A stretch of DNA of 64,000 bases from Hymenobacter fodinae (GTDB lineage Bacteria > Bacteroidota > Bacteroidia > Cytophagales > Hymenobacteraceae). A program made the translations under genes and the position numbers. Position 1 is the first letter of the stretch. Each line of letters begins with the position of its first letter. Below are positions 17,132 to 25,737 of the stretch, in pieces. The notes under the pieces are model-generated. The model saw only the letters and a list, made by a program, of their open reading frames with translations. It searched no databases and was not told the origin of the DNA. The DNA is taken from positions 33,106 through 97,105 of the forward strand of contig NZ_SRLA01000005.1 in the NCBI RefSeq assembly GCF_004745825.1, in the 5' to 3' direction.

Positions 17132-17167
17132 GCAAAACGCCCGGCTACTTATAGCCGGGCGTTTTGC
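17132..17167. terminator. Bidirectional intrinsic terminator
   Basis: 16-base-pair perfect stem (GCAAAACGCCCGGCTA and complement) with a 4-base loop, located between two convergent genes. Confidence 0.88.
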
Positions 17168-17190
17168 TGTATGTACGAAACTATACGAGC

Positions 17191-17385
17191 TTAAGCTCGG
17201 TCGCTGGTGGTCTTTACCAGGTTGATGCCGGCAAAGAAGAAGATGAGACCTACAATAAAGGGAACGGCTGAGTTCATTTTGCTTAGGCCAATGCCACCAA
17301 TTTGGAGGAAGGCCAGGGCGGCGATGATAATACCGATTATGCCAAGAACAGTCAGGATGCTGCCGAAGGTGCGTTTCTGATTCAT
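17191..17385 (-). CDS. Small two-helix membrane protein
   Basis: 64 residues starting MNQKRTFGSILTVLGIIGIIIAALAFL. Two hydrophobic segments (about 8-27 and 39-57, FIVGLIFFFAGINLV) are linked by a GGIGLSKMNSA loop, and the tail is charged. It resembles small uncharacterized membrane proteins common in Bacteroidota. ATG 17385 is chosen; a longer open frame upstream to 17547 reads as leader DNA. Divergent from the M48 protease. Confidence 0.7.
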   Translation of the reverse strand: MNQKRTFGSILTVLGIIGIIIAALAFLQIGGIGLSKMNSAVPFIVGLIFFFAGINLVKTTSDRA

Positions 17386-17566
17386 GATGACAAGGGAATT
17401 AAGAGGATAGAAGTGGTAGAAAAGGGAGAGTAAGCCTGATACGGGAATCAGTACATTTTGGGTGTACATCACCAGACAACCCTGCCGCAAGCTTCGCGTT
17501 ACAAACCCCTGGAGGAGCTTTACTCCTCTGTTTTGCCCTTCTCTCACTCCCTATTCTCAACCAATC

Positions 17567-18376
17567 ATGCGCGGAAGTCTTCGTTACATCATTGCCCTCT
17601 TGCTGGGGGGTATAACGCTCATATCCTACTACTGCAAACGCTCCGTAAACGAAGTCACCGGTGAAGTGCAGCACGTGGATATGACTGCCGACCAAGAAAT
17701 TGCTCTAGGCCTGCAAGCGGCCCCCGAAATGGCCCAACAATACGGCGGTATTCACCCCGACCGCCAGGCCGGAGCCGCCGTTGAGCGCATAGGCCAGCAA
17801 ATTGTGCGCAGCACCAAGGCTGGCCAAACGCCCTATAAGTTTCAGTTTCACTTGCTGGCCGATGAAAACACCATCAACGCCTTCGCCCTTCCGGGTGGCC
17901 AGGTGTTCATTACGGCTGGCTTGCTGAAAAATCTGAAAACGGAAGGCCAGGTGGCGGGCGTATTAGCGCACGAAATTGGCCACGTGGTAGCCCGCCACTC
18001 AGCCGAGCAAATTGCCAAATCTAAGCTCACGCAGGGCCTCACGGGTGCTGCCGCTATTGGTATGTACGACCCCGATCGGCCAGGTACTGCGGTTAGCGCG
18101 GCCGCCGCAGCTATGGTGGGCAAGCTTCTCACGCTACGTTATGGCCGCCAGGACGAGCTGGAGGCCGATAAGCTAGCTGTAGATTTCACTCCTTCGGCGG
18201 GATACGACCCCCGGGCCATGATTCAGGTGATGGAAATTTTGGAGCAGGCAAACCATGGCAGCAGCCCTCCCGAGTTCCTGAGCACTCACCCTAACCCCGG
18301 AAACCGCATTCAGGAGCTACAGCGAGATATTGCCTCCGACTATCCCCAGGGGTTGCCCGCCAACCTCAAGCCCTAG
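17567..18376 (+). CDS. M48-family zinc metalloprotease
   Basis: 269 residues with an N-terminal membrane anchor or signal (YIIALLLGGITLISYYC). The zinc site is HEIGH (His135, Glu136, His139) in LAHEIGHVVARHSAEQ, and the third ligand lies in the QDELEADKLAV helix. FALPGGQVFITAGLL and the C-terminal LSTHPNPGNRIQEL are M48/BepA-type hallmarks. It is likely an envelope quality-control protease. The window holds a second, equally long M48 gene (30050-30859) with the same organization. Confidence 0.92.
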   Translation: MRGSLRYIIALLLGGITLISYYCKRSVNEVTGEVQHVDMTADQEIALGLQAAPEMAQQYGGIHPDRQAGAAVERIGQQIVRSTKAGQTPYKFQFHLLADENTINAFALPGGQVFITAGLLKNLKTEGQVAGVLAHEIGHVVARHSAEQIAKSKLTQGLTGAAAIGMYDPDRPGTAVSAAAAAMVGKLLTLRYGRQDELEADKLAVDFTPSAGYDPRAMIQVMEILEQANHGSSPPEFLSTHPNPGNRIQELQRDIASDYPQGLPANLKP

Positions 18377-18400
18377 TTTACCCTCATAAAGGCCGTATAG

Positions 18401-18426
18401 CGTGGCCGGCCCAACGGCCGGTCACG
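18401..18426 (+). terminator. GC-rich hairpin downstream of the M48 gene
   Basis: CGTGGCCGGC pairs with the downstream GCCGGTCACG-type arm (one G-T wobble), followed by a T-rich stretch (TTTGGTTTT). A probable terminator, but without an uninterrupted T-run. Confidence 0.5.
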
Positions 18427-18503
18427 TTTGGTTTTGGCGGGTTGAGGTGCGCTTAGTAGATGCGTGACTTCAACCCATACTCTTCTTTCTTATTCCCGAT
18501 TTT

Positions 18504-19436
18504 ATGACCGCGCCGGTTCAATTACGAAGTCTGCTCTTTGTCTTAAACCCCATATCAGGCGACATTGATAAAGCCGACTTAGAGGGCACTATTCGCAGCT
18601 ACTGCCATGAGCGAGGCCGCCAGGCTGCATTTTTTCATACCACGGGCGACAATGATTTGGAACGCTTGCGGGAGCACCTGCAGCACGTGGCCTACGATGC
18701 CGTGTTTGCCGCCGGTGGCGACGGTACCGTGAGCCTAGTGGCGGAGGCACTGGTGGAGGGAGAACTGCCACTTGGAATTATTCCGCTTGGCTCGGGCAAC
18801 GGCTTGTCTAAAGACCTAGGAATTCCGCAGCAAGTAGAGGAAGCCCTGCGCCTGACCTGGGATTTTGAGGTGCTGACCATGGACACCATCCGGGTGGGGG
18901 GGAAGTTCTCGGCGCACCTCGCTGATTTAGGCTTTAACGCGCTAGTGGTGGAGCGTTTCGATCAGGGTGACGTGCGCGGGCCCGGCGCTTACATTCGCAT
19001 TGCCACCCAGGAGTTCATCAACTTTGAGCCGGAACACTATCACATCAAAACTGATTTGGAAGAATGGGAGGGGCCGGCCTTTATGCTCACCATCGCCAAT
19101 GCCAACACCTTTGGGAGCAATGTGGTGATAAACCCGGAGGGTGAGCTAGATGATGGTCAGTTCGAGATTTGCCTGATTGACCCATTCCCGAATGCAGCGG
19201 CCCCGGGCATTCTGTATAACCTCTACACCAGCGGATTCGACAACTCAGCGTACACCCGGCGCCTGTGCTGCAGCCGCGCGACCATTACGGTACCCGGTAA
19301 AGACAATGTGCTGGTGCAAATTGATGGAGAACCGATGCGCTTACCAACCCCGGTAGAGGTAGAAATACTTCCCCAAAGTCTGCGCGTACTCACTCCTAAA
19401 GCCCAAAATCAAGAACCGGCGCCTCCCACAAAGTAA
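18504..19436 (+). CDS. Diacylglycerol-kinase-family lipid kinase (YegS/BmrU type)
   Basis: 310 residues. The N-terminal catalytic domain has LFVLNPISGDIDKADL and the nucleotide-binding FAAGGDGTVSLVAEAL (near 70). It also has LGIIPLGSGNGLSKDLGIP, where family members usually have GTxNDFAR. The C-terminal beta-sandwich includes FMLTIANANTFGSNVVINPEGELDDGQFEICLI and the QIDGEP signature. Such enzymes phosphorylate lipids or sphingosine-like acceptors at the membrane; the acceptor here is unknown. Hymenobacteraceae make sphingolipids, so a sphingoid substrate is conceivable but unproven. Confidence 0.9.
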   Translation: MTAPVQLRSLLFVLNPISGDIDKADLEGTIRSYCHERGRQAAFFHTTGDNDLERLREHLQHVAYDAVFAAGGDGTVSLVAEALVEGELPLGIIPLGSGNGLSKDLGIPQQVEEALRLTWDFEVLTMDTIRVGGKFSAHLADLGFNALVVERFDQGDVRGPGAYIRIATQEFINFEPEHYHIKTDLEEWEGPAFMLTIANANTFGSNVVINPEGELDDGQFEICLIDPFPNAAAPGILYNLYTSGFDNSAYTRRLCCSRATITVPGKDNVLVQIDGEPMRLPTPVEVEILPQSLRVLTPKAQNQEPAPPTK

Positions 19437-19500
19437 ACAGTCAAGTGGCCTAGCAGCAACTCCTTCGGCTGCCTCTTAAGCAGGCTTTCAGTTGGGGCTG

Positions 19501-20745
19501 CTAAGCCACTTGATCGCCCAGGAGAGGGAGGGGTACTACCGCGGGTGCAGCGGCATGGGTGGGCTGCAGCCTGAGCCGAAATACCTCCGGACCTGCTTGT
19601 AGGCCACTGTTAGGGCCTGGCTCTAAGGTGCGCAGCCAAGTCTCCCCGTTAGCATAAAAATCGAGGCTGAAAAAACCCTGGTTCTCGTGCACAAACGTAG
19701 CGTGGCCTCCCTTTTGCACGAAAGCCGTTTTACTGCCTGAGCCACTAACCAAGTAGTGCCCGCCGTGTTTCTCAAAATACTGCAGGTTATGGTCGTGGCC
19801 CGAAGCGTAAATAACCCCCGGAAACTGATGAAGCACCCGCAAAAGTCGCCGCCGCATTTTGCGGTACCGGGGGTGCGACATGTCTTCGGCGGCGCCCACC
19901 AATTTGCGGTAAAGTGGCAGCAGCGAGCCAATGATGGGGAGAGGAACGTAGGCCCGCTTATTTACCGTGGTAAGGGGAAACACGTGTTGCTTCGCGGTAA
20001 ACTTCCCTCCGTGTATAGCATTAGAGTACAATGGGTGGTGCCCCGCCACTACCACGCGCTGGTGCCGGTTTTGCTCTAGCAGCTGCTGCAATTGGCGGAA
20101 AGGCTCTTTGGAGTCTGACTGCGGCCGGGGCCCCGTCTGTACCCACCATTGGGTATTTAGGACCACCAATAGCAACCCATCGGCTAGTTGTAGACTAACC
20201 GGGCCCGGCAGGCCATTGGTGGGGAGATAGTAAGCCCGCGGCAAGTGTTCCCGCACATATGCTTCCTGTCGCTGCAGGTATTCCCAGCCATCGGGTCGGC
20301 CCTTGTTCCAGTCGTGGTTGCCGCTGAGTAGCACAATGTTGCCTGGGTACTGGCCTAGTGCCGCCAGCAACGCCTGAAACCGCGCTTCGGCGGCGGCCCG
20401 ACCGGGGTGTTCGAGAGCGGGCAAGCCCGTAGGGTAGATGTTGTCGCCCAGAATTACAATAGTACCCGCCGGGCCAGTTTCTTGCTGCCAGTGGCTGAGC
20501 AGGTGCAGAATGGGGTCGGTGCCATCAGTTCTGACGGCTCCCGGGTCGCCGAGTACGGCTACGCGGTGCAGGGGAGGCGTTTGAGCATCAGGGGCCTGCT
20601 GCTCCCAGTCTAGCACGGCCGGGGCCACGTACGGCCTACGTCGGTACTGCCGCTCTAGCCAGTAGCGCCAGCACAGCCACACTATGGCCCCCAATATGGC
20701 ACAAGCGAGCAGGCTGAGTAGTATCGTAGAATAGGGCAAGGCCAT
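19501..20745 (-). CDS. Membrane-anchored metallophosphoesterase
   Basis: 414 residues from the ATG at 20745. An N-terminal membrane helix (STILLSLLACAILGAIVWLCW) is followed by a calcineurin-like phosphoesterase domain: AVLGDPGA, VILGDNIYPTGLPAL, VLLSGNHDWNKG, VVVAGHHPLYSN and YASGHDHNLQYF, giving the full set of metal-binding Asp/Asn/His residues. The LGDNIYP signature is typical of Bacteroidota phosphoesterases that, as I recall, are often fused to an outer-membrane barrel. Here the domain is free-standing. The substrate is unknown. Confidence 0.87.
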   Translation of the reverse strand: MALPYSTILLSLLACAILGAIVWLCWRYWLERQYRRRPYVAPAVLDWEQQAPDAQTPPLHRVAVLGDPGAVRTDGTDPILHLLSHWQQETGPAGTIVILGDNIYPTGLPALEHPGRAAAEARFQALLAALGQYPGNIVLLSGNHDWNKGRPDGWEYLQRQEAYVREHLPRAYYLPTNGLPGPVSLQLADGLLLVVLNTQWWVQTGPRPQSDSKEPFRQLQQLLEQNRHQRVVVAGHHPLYSNAIHGGKFTAKQHVFPLTTVNKRAYVPLPIIGSLLPLYRKLVGAAEDMSHPRYRKMRRRLLRVLHQFPGVIYASGHDHNLQYFEKHGGHYLVSGSGSKTAFVQKGGHATFVHENQGFFSLDFYANGETWLRTLEPGPNSGLQAGPEVFRLRLQPTHAAAPAVVPLPLLGDQVA

Positions 20746-20845
20746 ACGGTGGAGTAAAGTATGTAGTACGTAAGGCTTGCCCTTGAGTGTTCTACTGCTA
20801 AGCAGCAACGTGGTAGCGACCTACTTGCTACGTGGGTTAGCAGGG

Positions 20846-21487
20846 TTAAAAGTTTGGTGGAGTCAGGTTCTTGAAGTGCCCATTCAGCCGGGAGCGTTCT
20901 TTGAGTCGCTCGGTTTCCATCAGGATGGGCAGTACCTGCTCTAAGTGCTCCAGCACCATGGTCTGGCGGTCAACTTCCGACGCGGCAGTGAGCAGCTCAA
21001 ACTCCTGCTCGGTGTTCATACCCAAATGGTGGGCAATATCATACACCCGGAAATCGGTAGGGAGCTCCAGAAATAGGTGGCGCAGGCCCAGAATATCGTA
21101 GAGTTGCTTGATCTGCTCTTTGATGCGGGTTTGTAACACTACGTCTCCCGTTAGGTCGTCGGTTACTTCCTCGATGTCGGCGCCGGCGTAAAGCTTGCCG
21201 GGGGCTTGCCGGTAGAACTCCTGCACTCGGAACAGGCCTAGCGCTTTCGTCCGAATATCCATTTCCCCCGACTCATACCGCTTTTCCACGCCCACCAGCT
21301 GCATTTCTGTGCCCAATGTGCTGATGCCTTCTTTGAGGTAAGGAGGGATGCCGAAGGTGATATTCTGCTCCAGACAGTCGTGCACGAGTTGGCGGTAGCG
21401 CGGCTCGAAGATGTGCAGGTTGAGCTTTTCACCTGGAAATACCACGAGGTTGAGAGGGAACAGAGCAAGTAACCTGGTGGCAGACAT
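20846..21487 (-). CDS. LON substrate-binding-domain protein
   Basis: 213 residues that match the N-terminal domain of Lon protease but carry no ATPase or protease part. It opens LLALFPLNLVVFPGEKLNLHIFEPRYRQLVHDCLE, the classical PUA-like fold start, and continues with GEMDIRTKALGLFRV and a helical C terminus (YDILGLRHLFLELPTDFRVYDIAHHLGM, ELLTAASEVDRQ). Stand-alone versions are common and their role is unclear. ATG start at 21487. Confidence 0.88.
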   Translation of the reverse strand: MSATRLLALFPLNLVVFPGEKLNLHIFEPRYRQLVHDCLEQNITFGIPPYLKEGISTLGTEMQLVGVEKRYESGEMDIRTKALGLFRVQEFYRQAPGKLYAGADIEEVTDDLTGDVVLQTRIKEQIKQLYDILGLRHLFLELPTDFRVYDIAHHLGMNTEQEFELLTAASEVDRQTMVLEHLEQVLPILMETERLKERSRLNGHFKNLTPPNF

Positions 21488-21889
21488 ATTCGAGGAATAA
21501 GAGAGTGAACAACACGTCTACCCGCTTCAGCTGCGGAAAACCGCATGCCGGCTGCGCCAGACTACTTTGCTATACTTGTTTTGCGAAAGGGAGTTGCTCT
21601 GAATACATGGTCAGCCGGGGGCACTATTAAGGGGGACAACCTGAACAGTTACTTTAGAACCACTCTAGGCCACTTCGTCAGGAAAGCCTGACCAGATTCA
21701 CTCGGGCAAAACCACATTATTATGATGCGGTAAGACTTTAGCCAGGAATCCCGCTGAGTTTGAAGTACGCCATCCCCAACATCTACTTGCGCGCCAAATT
21801 CCAAGACTGCGGCCTTAGGCACTAGTGAATTCCGTTACTTTTGCCGCTGCGCCTTGGCGCCTGGTACAATACGTGTCGTTTTTTGGTTG
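21488..21889. other. Divergent intergenic region before mtgA
   Basis: 402 bases. TACTTTTG (21836-21843), 47 bases before the mtgA ATG, matches the -7 box. No other gene, hairpin or repeat stands out. Confidence 0.4.
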
Positions 21890-22630
21890 ATGAATTACAA
21901 GCAACATCTGCGTCGGGCTGGTCGGATTGGCCTACAAGTAGCCGCGGTGCTGTTCCTGACTTCTATTGCCTGGGTACTTGTATACCGGTGGGTGTCGCCG
22001 CCGGCTACGTGGCTGATGCTGGACCGCCGCGCCCACGCCCCAGTAGGGAAGGGCTACTACGGCATTCGGGAGGAAGACCGGCGCATCAACTACCGCTTCC
22101 GCACGATGGAGGAGGTTTCCGGCAACGTACCTCTAGCCCTAGTAGCCGCCGAAGACCAGCGCTTCCTCATCCACCACGGCTTTGATGGGGATGCCCTGCT
22201 GAAAGCCGCTAAATCAAATATGAGCGGTGGCAAGCAGCTGCGCGGTGGTAGCACTATTTCGCAGCAGGTGGCCAAAAACGTATTTCTGTGGCAAGGCCGC
22301 AGCTACGTGCGAAAAGCTGCTGAGGCCTACTTTACGGTGCTCATCGAACTGCTCTGGAACAAGCGCCGCATCATGGAGATGTACCTGAACGTGGCCGAAA
22401 TGGGTGACTGCACCTTTGGCGTTGAAGCCGCTTCTCAGCTTTACTTCCACAAATCAGCCGCCAAGCTTAACCCTCAAGAAGCAGCGCTGCTGGCCGGCGT
22501 GCTACCCAATCCGCTCCGGTTCCGGGCTAGCAACCCTGGTCCTCAGGCACGGGCTAAGCAGCAGCGTGTACTGCGCAACATGCGCCGCCTCGGCGGACAG
22601 GCCTACGTGCGGGAATTGCTAGACGAGTAG
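21890..22630 (+). CDS. mtgA: Monofunctional biosynthetic peptidoglycan transglycosylase
   Basis: Polymerizes lipid II into glycan strands at the outer face of the inner membrane (GT51). 246 residues. One N-terminal membrane helix (VAAVLFLTSIAWVLVYRWV) precedes the glycosyltransferase core with VAAEDQRFLIHHGFD (catalytic Glu), RGGSTISQQVAKNVFL, ELLWNKRRIMEMYLNVAEMG and AALLAGVLPNP. There is no transpeptidase domain. ATG 21890 is preferred over an in-frame start 36 bases upstream. Confidence 0.94.
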   Translation: MNYKQHLRRAGRIGLQVAAVLFLTSIAWVLVYRWVSPPATWLMLDRRAHAPVGKGYYGIREEDRRINYRFRTMEEVSGNVPLALVAAEDQRFLIHHGFDGDALLKAAKSNMSGGKQLRGGSTISQQVAKNVFLWQGRSYVRKAAEAYFTVLIELLWNKRRIMEMYLNVAEMGDCTFGVEAASQLYFHKSAAKLNPQEAALLAGVLPNPLRFRASNPGPQARAKQQRVLRNMRRLGGQAYVRELLDE

Positions 22631-23236
22631 AGGGTAGGATATAGATGATTTAAGGACATTCTACACGTAGTGCGAAAAATGCGCTGAACCGACGGCAACT
22701 ATTTTGTTTAAGTCCAAGTGCGAGATGCCGTCCGCGGCACCATGAAGTGTAGGCCACTATTTGCTGCGCAGGTTGGCGTGGGCCAGCCGAAGTGCATACC
22801 TCGTGCTTCTTGTGGCCTAGAAATGAGTAAAATCAGACCCGTTCCAACCTGTCAACCGGCTGGCGCTAGGCTAGCGGCTGTAGGCTGCGGACTTTTTCTG
22901 GCGACGTCGTGACAGTCTGCCTCGACAAACCGAGGAAGCGAGTAAGTCCGCGCAGGCTGGTGCAGTACCGATAAACACGCATAATCTCGGCTCTTTGTGC
23001 ATCTGGTTAGGCACCTTGGCTAGCTGTTAAGTGGTTGCTCTGCCTCCAAAGCACGAAAGTAGTAGTGTTTGTTTGTTGCCACTAGGCTCTAATGCTCCCT
23101 GGTGCCGTGCGGAAGCGTCACAGTATAACCGTGATTCCTTATTCAGCTGTACGGGCTTCACTCTGCCCAAGTCATTATCAACGTAACGCCCCCAAAGTGT
23201 GCATAGGCTGCACTACTTTGGGGGCGTTACGTTAGG
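22631..23236. other. 606-base gap with a strong hairpin at its right end
   Basis: No credible ORF. Short open frames here are interrupted or lack codon bias. TAGGCCACT and TGGCCTAG words occur at about 22751 and 22811. The only clear structure is the 23181-23232 hairpin (separate entry). A structured RNA cannot be excluded, but I see no known family signature (RNase P, tmRNA, 6S). Confidence 0.5.
23181..23232. repeat. Very long hairpin downstream of the ADH operon
   Basis: An 18-base-pair perfect stem (ACGTAACGCCCCCAAAGT with its exact complement at 23215-23232) continues inward as GTGCA/TGCAC after one bulged T, leaving a TAGGC loop. About 23 pairs in all. Neither side has a T-run, so it is not a standard terminator although it sits 5 bases beyond the 3' end of the minus-strand gene. 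Confidence 0.8.
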
Positions 23237-23797
23237 CTACCGTTTACTTAACAGTTGTTTACGCCTGTTTTTCCTTTTCATCAGCATAATACCCGCCGTT
23301 AGCAGCAACGCCGTCGTAGCTACATTCTGAATAAAACCTGAACGGTTATGCTTCCATTCCGCGCGCCAGCCCCGTTCAACCCAAGGGTTGGGAAGAACGC
23401 CGCGCCGCAAATCATCGAGTTTTCCTTCAACTGCGTTGACGCGGTCGGCCAGGATGAGCGACATCCAGTGTGTCGCGGTGGCCTCGCTGTACTTGTAGGC
23501 GTAGCGCCGGATGGCCCCGCTCAGGCCGCTCGGAGGTGTCGACGTGCCGAACACGCGCGTAACGCCAGGCCGCTCGATGGAGTGTAAGATCTCCATATCC
23601 AGCGGCTGCTGGGGAGCCTTTTCATAATTGAGCCGCTGGTGGTCTGCCCCGTTGCTATGCTTCATGGGATACGTGGGGTCATTCTCCGGATCGGCATCCA
23701 TGCCCCACCCGGGTATCTCATCGGCGCGTTCCATGTTGCGTTGGGCAATTATGCGGTCCTGCAGCGCCTCTATGCGGTTTTCTAATGCGTTTTTCAT
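23237..23797 (-). CDS. Conserved hypothetical protein next to the zinc alcohol dehydrogenase
   Basis: 186 residues, unrecognized. It starts with a helix MKNALENRIEALQDRIIAQRN, has a charged middle with DPENDPTYPMKH and RPGVTRVFGTSTPPSGLSGAIRRYAYKYSE, then a helix around HWMSLILADRVNAVEGKLDDL. It ends in one membrane segment (VATTALLLTAGIMLM) followed by a very basic tail (KRKNRRKQLLSKR), suggesting a tail-anchored membrane protein with the bulk in the cytoplasm. It begins 13 bases after the ADH stop, so the two are almost certainly one operon. Confidence 0.75.
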   Translation of the reverse strand: MKNALENRIEALQDRIIAQRNMERADEIPGWGMDADPENDPTYPMKHSNGADHQRLNYEKAPQQPLDMEILHSIERPGVTRVFGTSTPPSGLSGAIRRYAYKYSEATATHWMSLILADRVNAVEGKLDDLRRGVLPNPWVERGWRAEWKHNRSGFIQNVATTALLLTAGIMLMKRKNRRKQLLSKR

Positions 23798-23810
23798 GAG
23801 AAAAAGGGGG

Positions 23811-24977
23811 TTAAGCGAAAGAGGCGTTGGCCCGTGGCGGAATTAGCAAGGGTTTGATCATGTTGTCCAGTTTCTTGGAGAACATGCGGTAGGCATCAGG
23901 CACTTCTTCCAGTGGCAGCCGGTGCGTAATAATTTCCTTAGGATTGATCCGGCCGCTCATGATGTGGTCAATCATTTTAGGCAGCAGTCGTTTTACGGAG
24001 GCCTGGTTGGCCCGCACCGTAATGCCTTTGTTCATCAAGCTGCCCACCGAAACCAGATTCCAGGGCGGGCCATACACGCCAATGATGGATAAGATACCCC
24101 CTTTTTTAAGCGAATTAATGGCCCAGTGCAGGGCGGTGGCATTGCCGGCCTGCAGCAGCAATCCTTTACCTGTGATGTTTTGTAGGGCACTGCCTGTGGC
24201 ATCGCAGCCCACCGCGTCGATGCATACATCAGCGCCAAACCAATCGGTGGCTTTTTTCAAGAAGAGCACCGGGTCATTCATTTCCTTGAAGTTGTACGCT
24301 TCAGCTAATGAAAATTTGCGGGCAAACTCCAGGCGGTATTCCAGGTGGTCAATCACAATTACCCGTCCGGCCCCAAAGAACCACGCGAAGCGGGCTGCCA
24401 ACAGCCCGACTGGGCCGGCGCCAAACACCACCACGGTGTCGCCTTTTTGGATGCCGGCCTGCTCAGCCGCCTGGTAGCCGGTGGGCACCACATCGGTCAG
24501 CAGGACCGCATTCTCCAGGTCCATGCCTTCCGGAATTTTAGTGGGACTGACATCAGCATAGGGCACTCGGACATATTCAGCCTGTCCTCCGTCGTAGCCC
24601 CCGCCCGTGTGAGCATAGCCAAAAAAGCCACCTACGGCGGTAGCTTCCGGATTAGACTCGTGACAGTTGCCGTAGAGTTCCTGCTTGCAATGAGGGCAGC
24701 TGCCACAGGCAATGTTAAACGGCACTAGTACATGGTCGCCCACCTTCAGTTTTTGCACACCTGAACCTACTTCTTCTACGACGCCGGTAAACTCATGGCC
24801 AAACGTCATGCCTACCCGTGTATCGGGCACCAGCCCGTGGTACAGGTGCAGATCTGAGCCACAAATCAAGGATCGAGTGACTCTCACAATGGCATCATTG
24901 GGATGCTTTATTTCCGGCTCGGGCCGGTTACGGTCTGCCCTTATCTGAAAGGGCCCCCGAAAGTTCATTGCTAACAT
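23811..24977 (-). CDS. Zinc-dependent alcohol dehydrogenase
   Basis: 388 residues, medium-chain dehydrogenase/reductase. Catalytic-zinc ligands are in SLICGSDLHLYHG and FGHEFTGVVEEVG. The structural zinc site is CGSCPHCKQELYGNC with four cysteines. The nucleotide fold carries VVFGAGPVGLLAARFA, then VIDHLEYRLEFA with an acidic residue suited to NAD. The long insertion and the length resemble glutathione-independent formaldehyde dehydrogenase-type members rather than classic ADH, but the substrate is open. The start ATG 24977 (MLAMNFRGPFQ) is preferred over in-frame 25028. Confidence 0.88.
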   Translation of the reverse strand: MLAMNFRGPFQIRADRNRPEPEIKHPNDAIVRVTRSLICGSDLHLYHGLVPDTRVGMTFGHEFTGVVEEVGSGVQKLKVGDHVLVPFNIACGSCPHCKQELYGNCHESNPEATAVGGFFGYAHTGGGYDGGQAEYVRVPYADVSPTKIPEGMDLENAVLLTDVVPTGYQAAEQAGIQKGDTVVVFGAGPVGLLAARFAWFFGAGRVIVIDHLEYRLEFARKFSLAEAYNFKEMNDPVLFLKKATDWFGADVCIDAVGCDATGSALQNITGKGLLLQAGNATALHWAINSLKKGGILSIIGVYGPPWNLVSVGSLMNKGITVRANQASVKRLLPKMIDHIMSGRINPKEIITHRLPLEEVPDAYRMFSKKLDNMIKPLLIPPRANASFA

Positions 24978-25667
24978 AGACGCAGTTTTGAGAGTGGAAC
25001 CATCGAAGAAATTTGTGTACAAAATCAAGGTTTACGCGCATATCAAATTATTAAACCTAAGATTACTACTGATTTGCGTTGATATATATATGTATTTTTT
25101 ACTACGTACTTTTCGCCTCAGACATCGTTTGCTGAGTATACTGGGAGGGAACCCTGACACCACTAGTTGCCACCATCCTTCGTAGGCTAACGCGCATCTT
25201 TGGGCGCTCAAATACCAGACGGTTTCTCTGGTAATAAATATAGAGGGCAGCTACAGTTGCTAAGCCAAGCGCTGTGCGCTGGTGTCTGTACCTGTTCTCC
25301 TGACACCCCCCTACTACGATAAATAGCTCAATGCTAAACAGTGTCCCCGTTCTCGCCCGGTTGTTGCGCAAATCACAATTGTTCAGCTTTCGAAGCTAGT
25401 CCCTGCTTGCGTAAACCTCATTTAATAAGACTATAACGGTGCGCATCAAAAATCCCTGTTTGAGCTCACAACTCTCTGTTTTCTGATAAATGATGGCGGG
25501 CCGATTATCAGGTGTCACTGGACTCTAGTACTTAGTCTGCGTGCTTGACCTATGAAGAACTAAATGCACCGAGTAAGAAAGAACCTCTACAAGCTCAGGA
25601 AAGCACTTGCATAATAGTCACTTAAGCAGTGTGTATTTCTGTATTACCAGCTTCTATACCTAATAAT
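24978..25667. other. 690-base gap with no supported gene
   Basis: The left part (25020-25110) is AT-rich and likely holds the ADH promoter. An 89-codon minus-strand frame at 25102-25371 has no homology I can recognise and poor composition. Nothing else is seen until the terminator at 25668. Confidence 0.5.
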
Positions 25668-25724
25668 GAAGCCAAGAAAAAGCCTGACTACTCTGAATGA
25701 GCGGTCAGGCTTTTTCTTGGCTTC
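25668..25724. terminator. Long perfect terminator of the prolyl oligopeptidase gene
   Basis: 21-base arms (25668-25688 and 25704-25724) are exact complements, with GCCTGAC/GTCAGGC core and A5/T5 runs, 13 bases past the oligopeptidase stop. Confidence 0.88.
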
Positions 25725-25737
25725 AGACGTCTTTAGA

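Noticed and set aside
22718..22912. 64-codon ORF, and a possible structured RNA around 22880-22960
   Set aside because: The ORF composition is not protein-like, and the bases with GAGGAAG do not reproduce the conserved core of RNase P or tmRNA.
25102..25371. 89-codon minus-strand ORF with a short hydrophobic run
   Set aside because: No promoter, no recognised family, and it sits in a region that otherwise looks non-coding.
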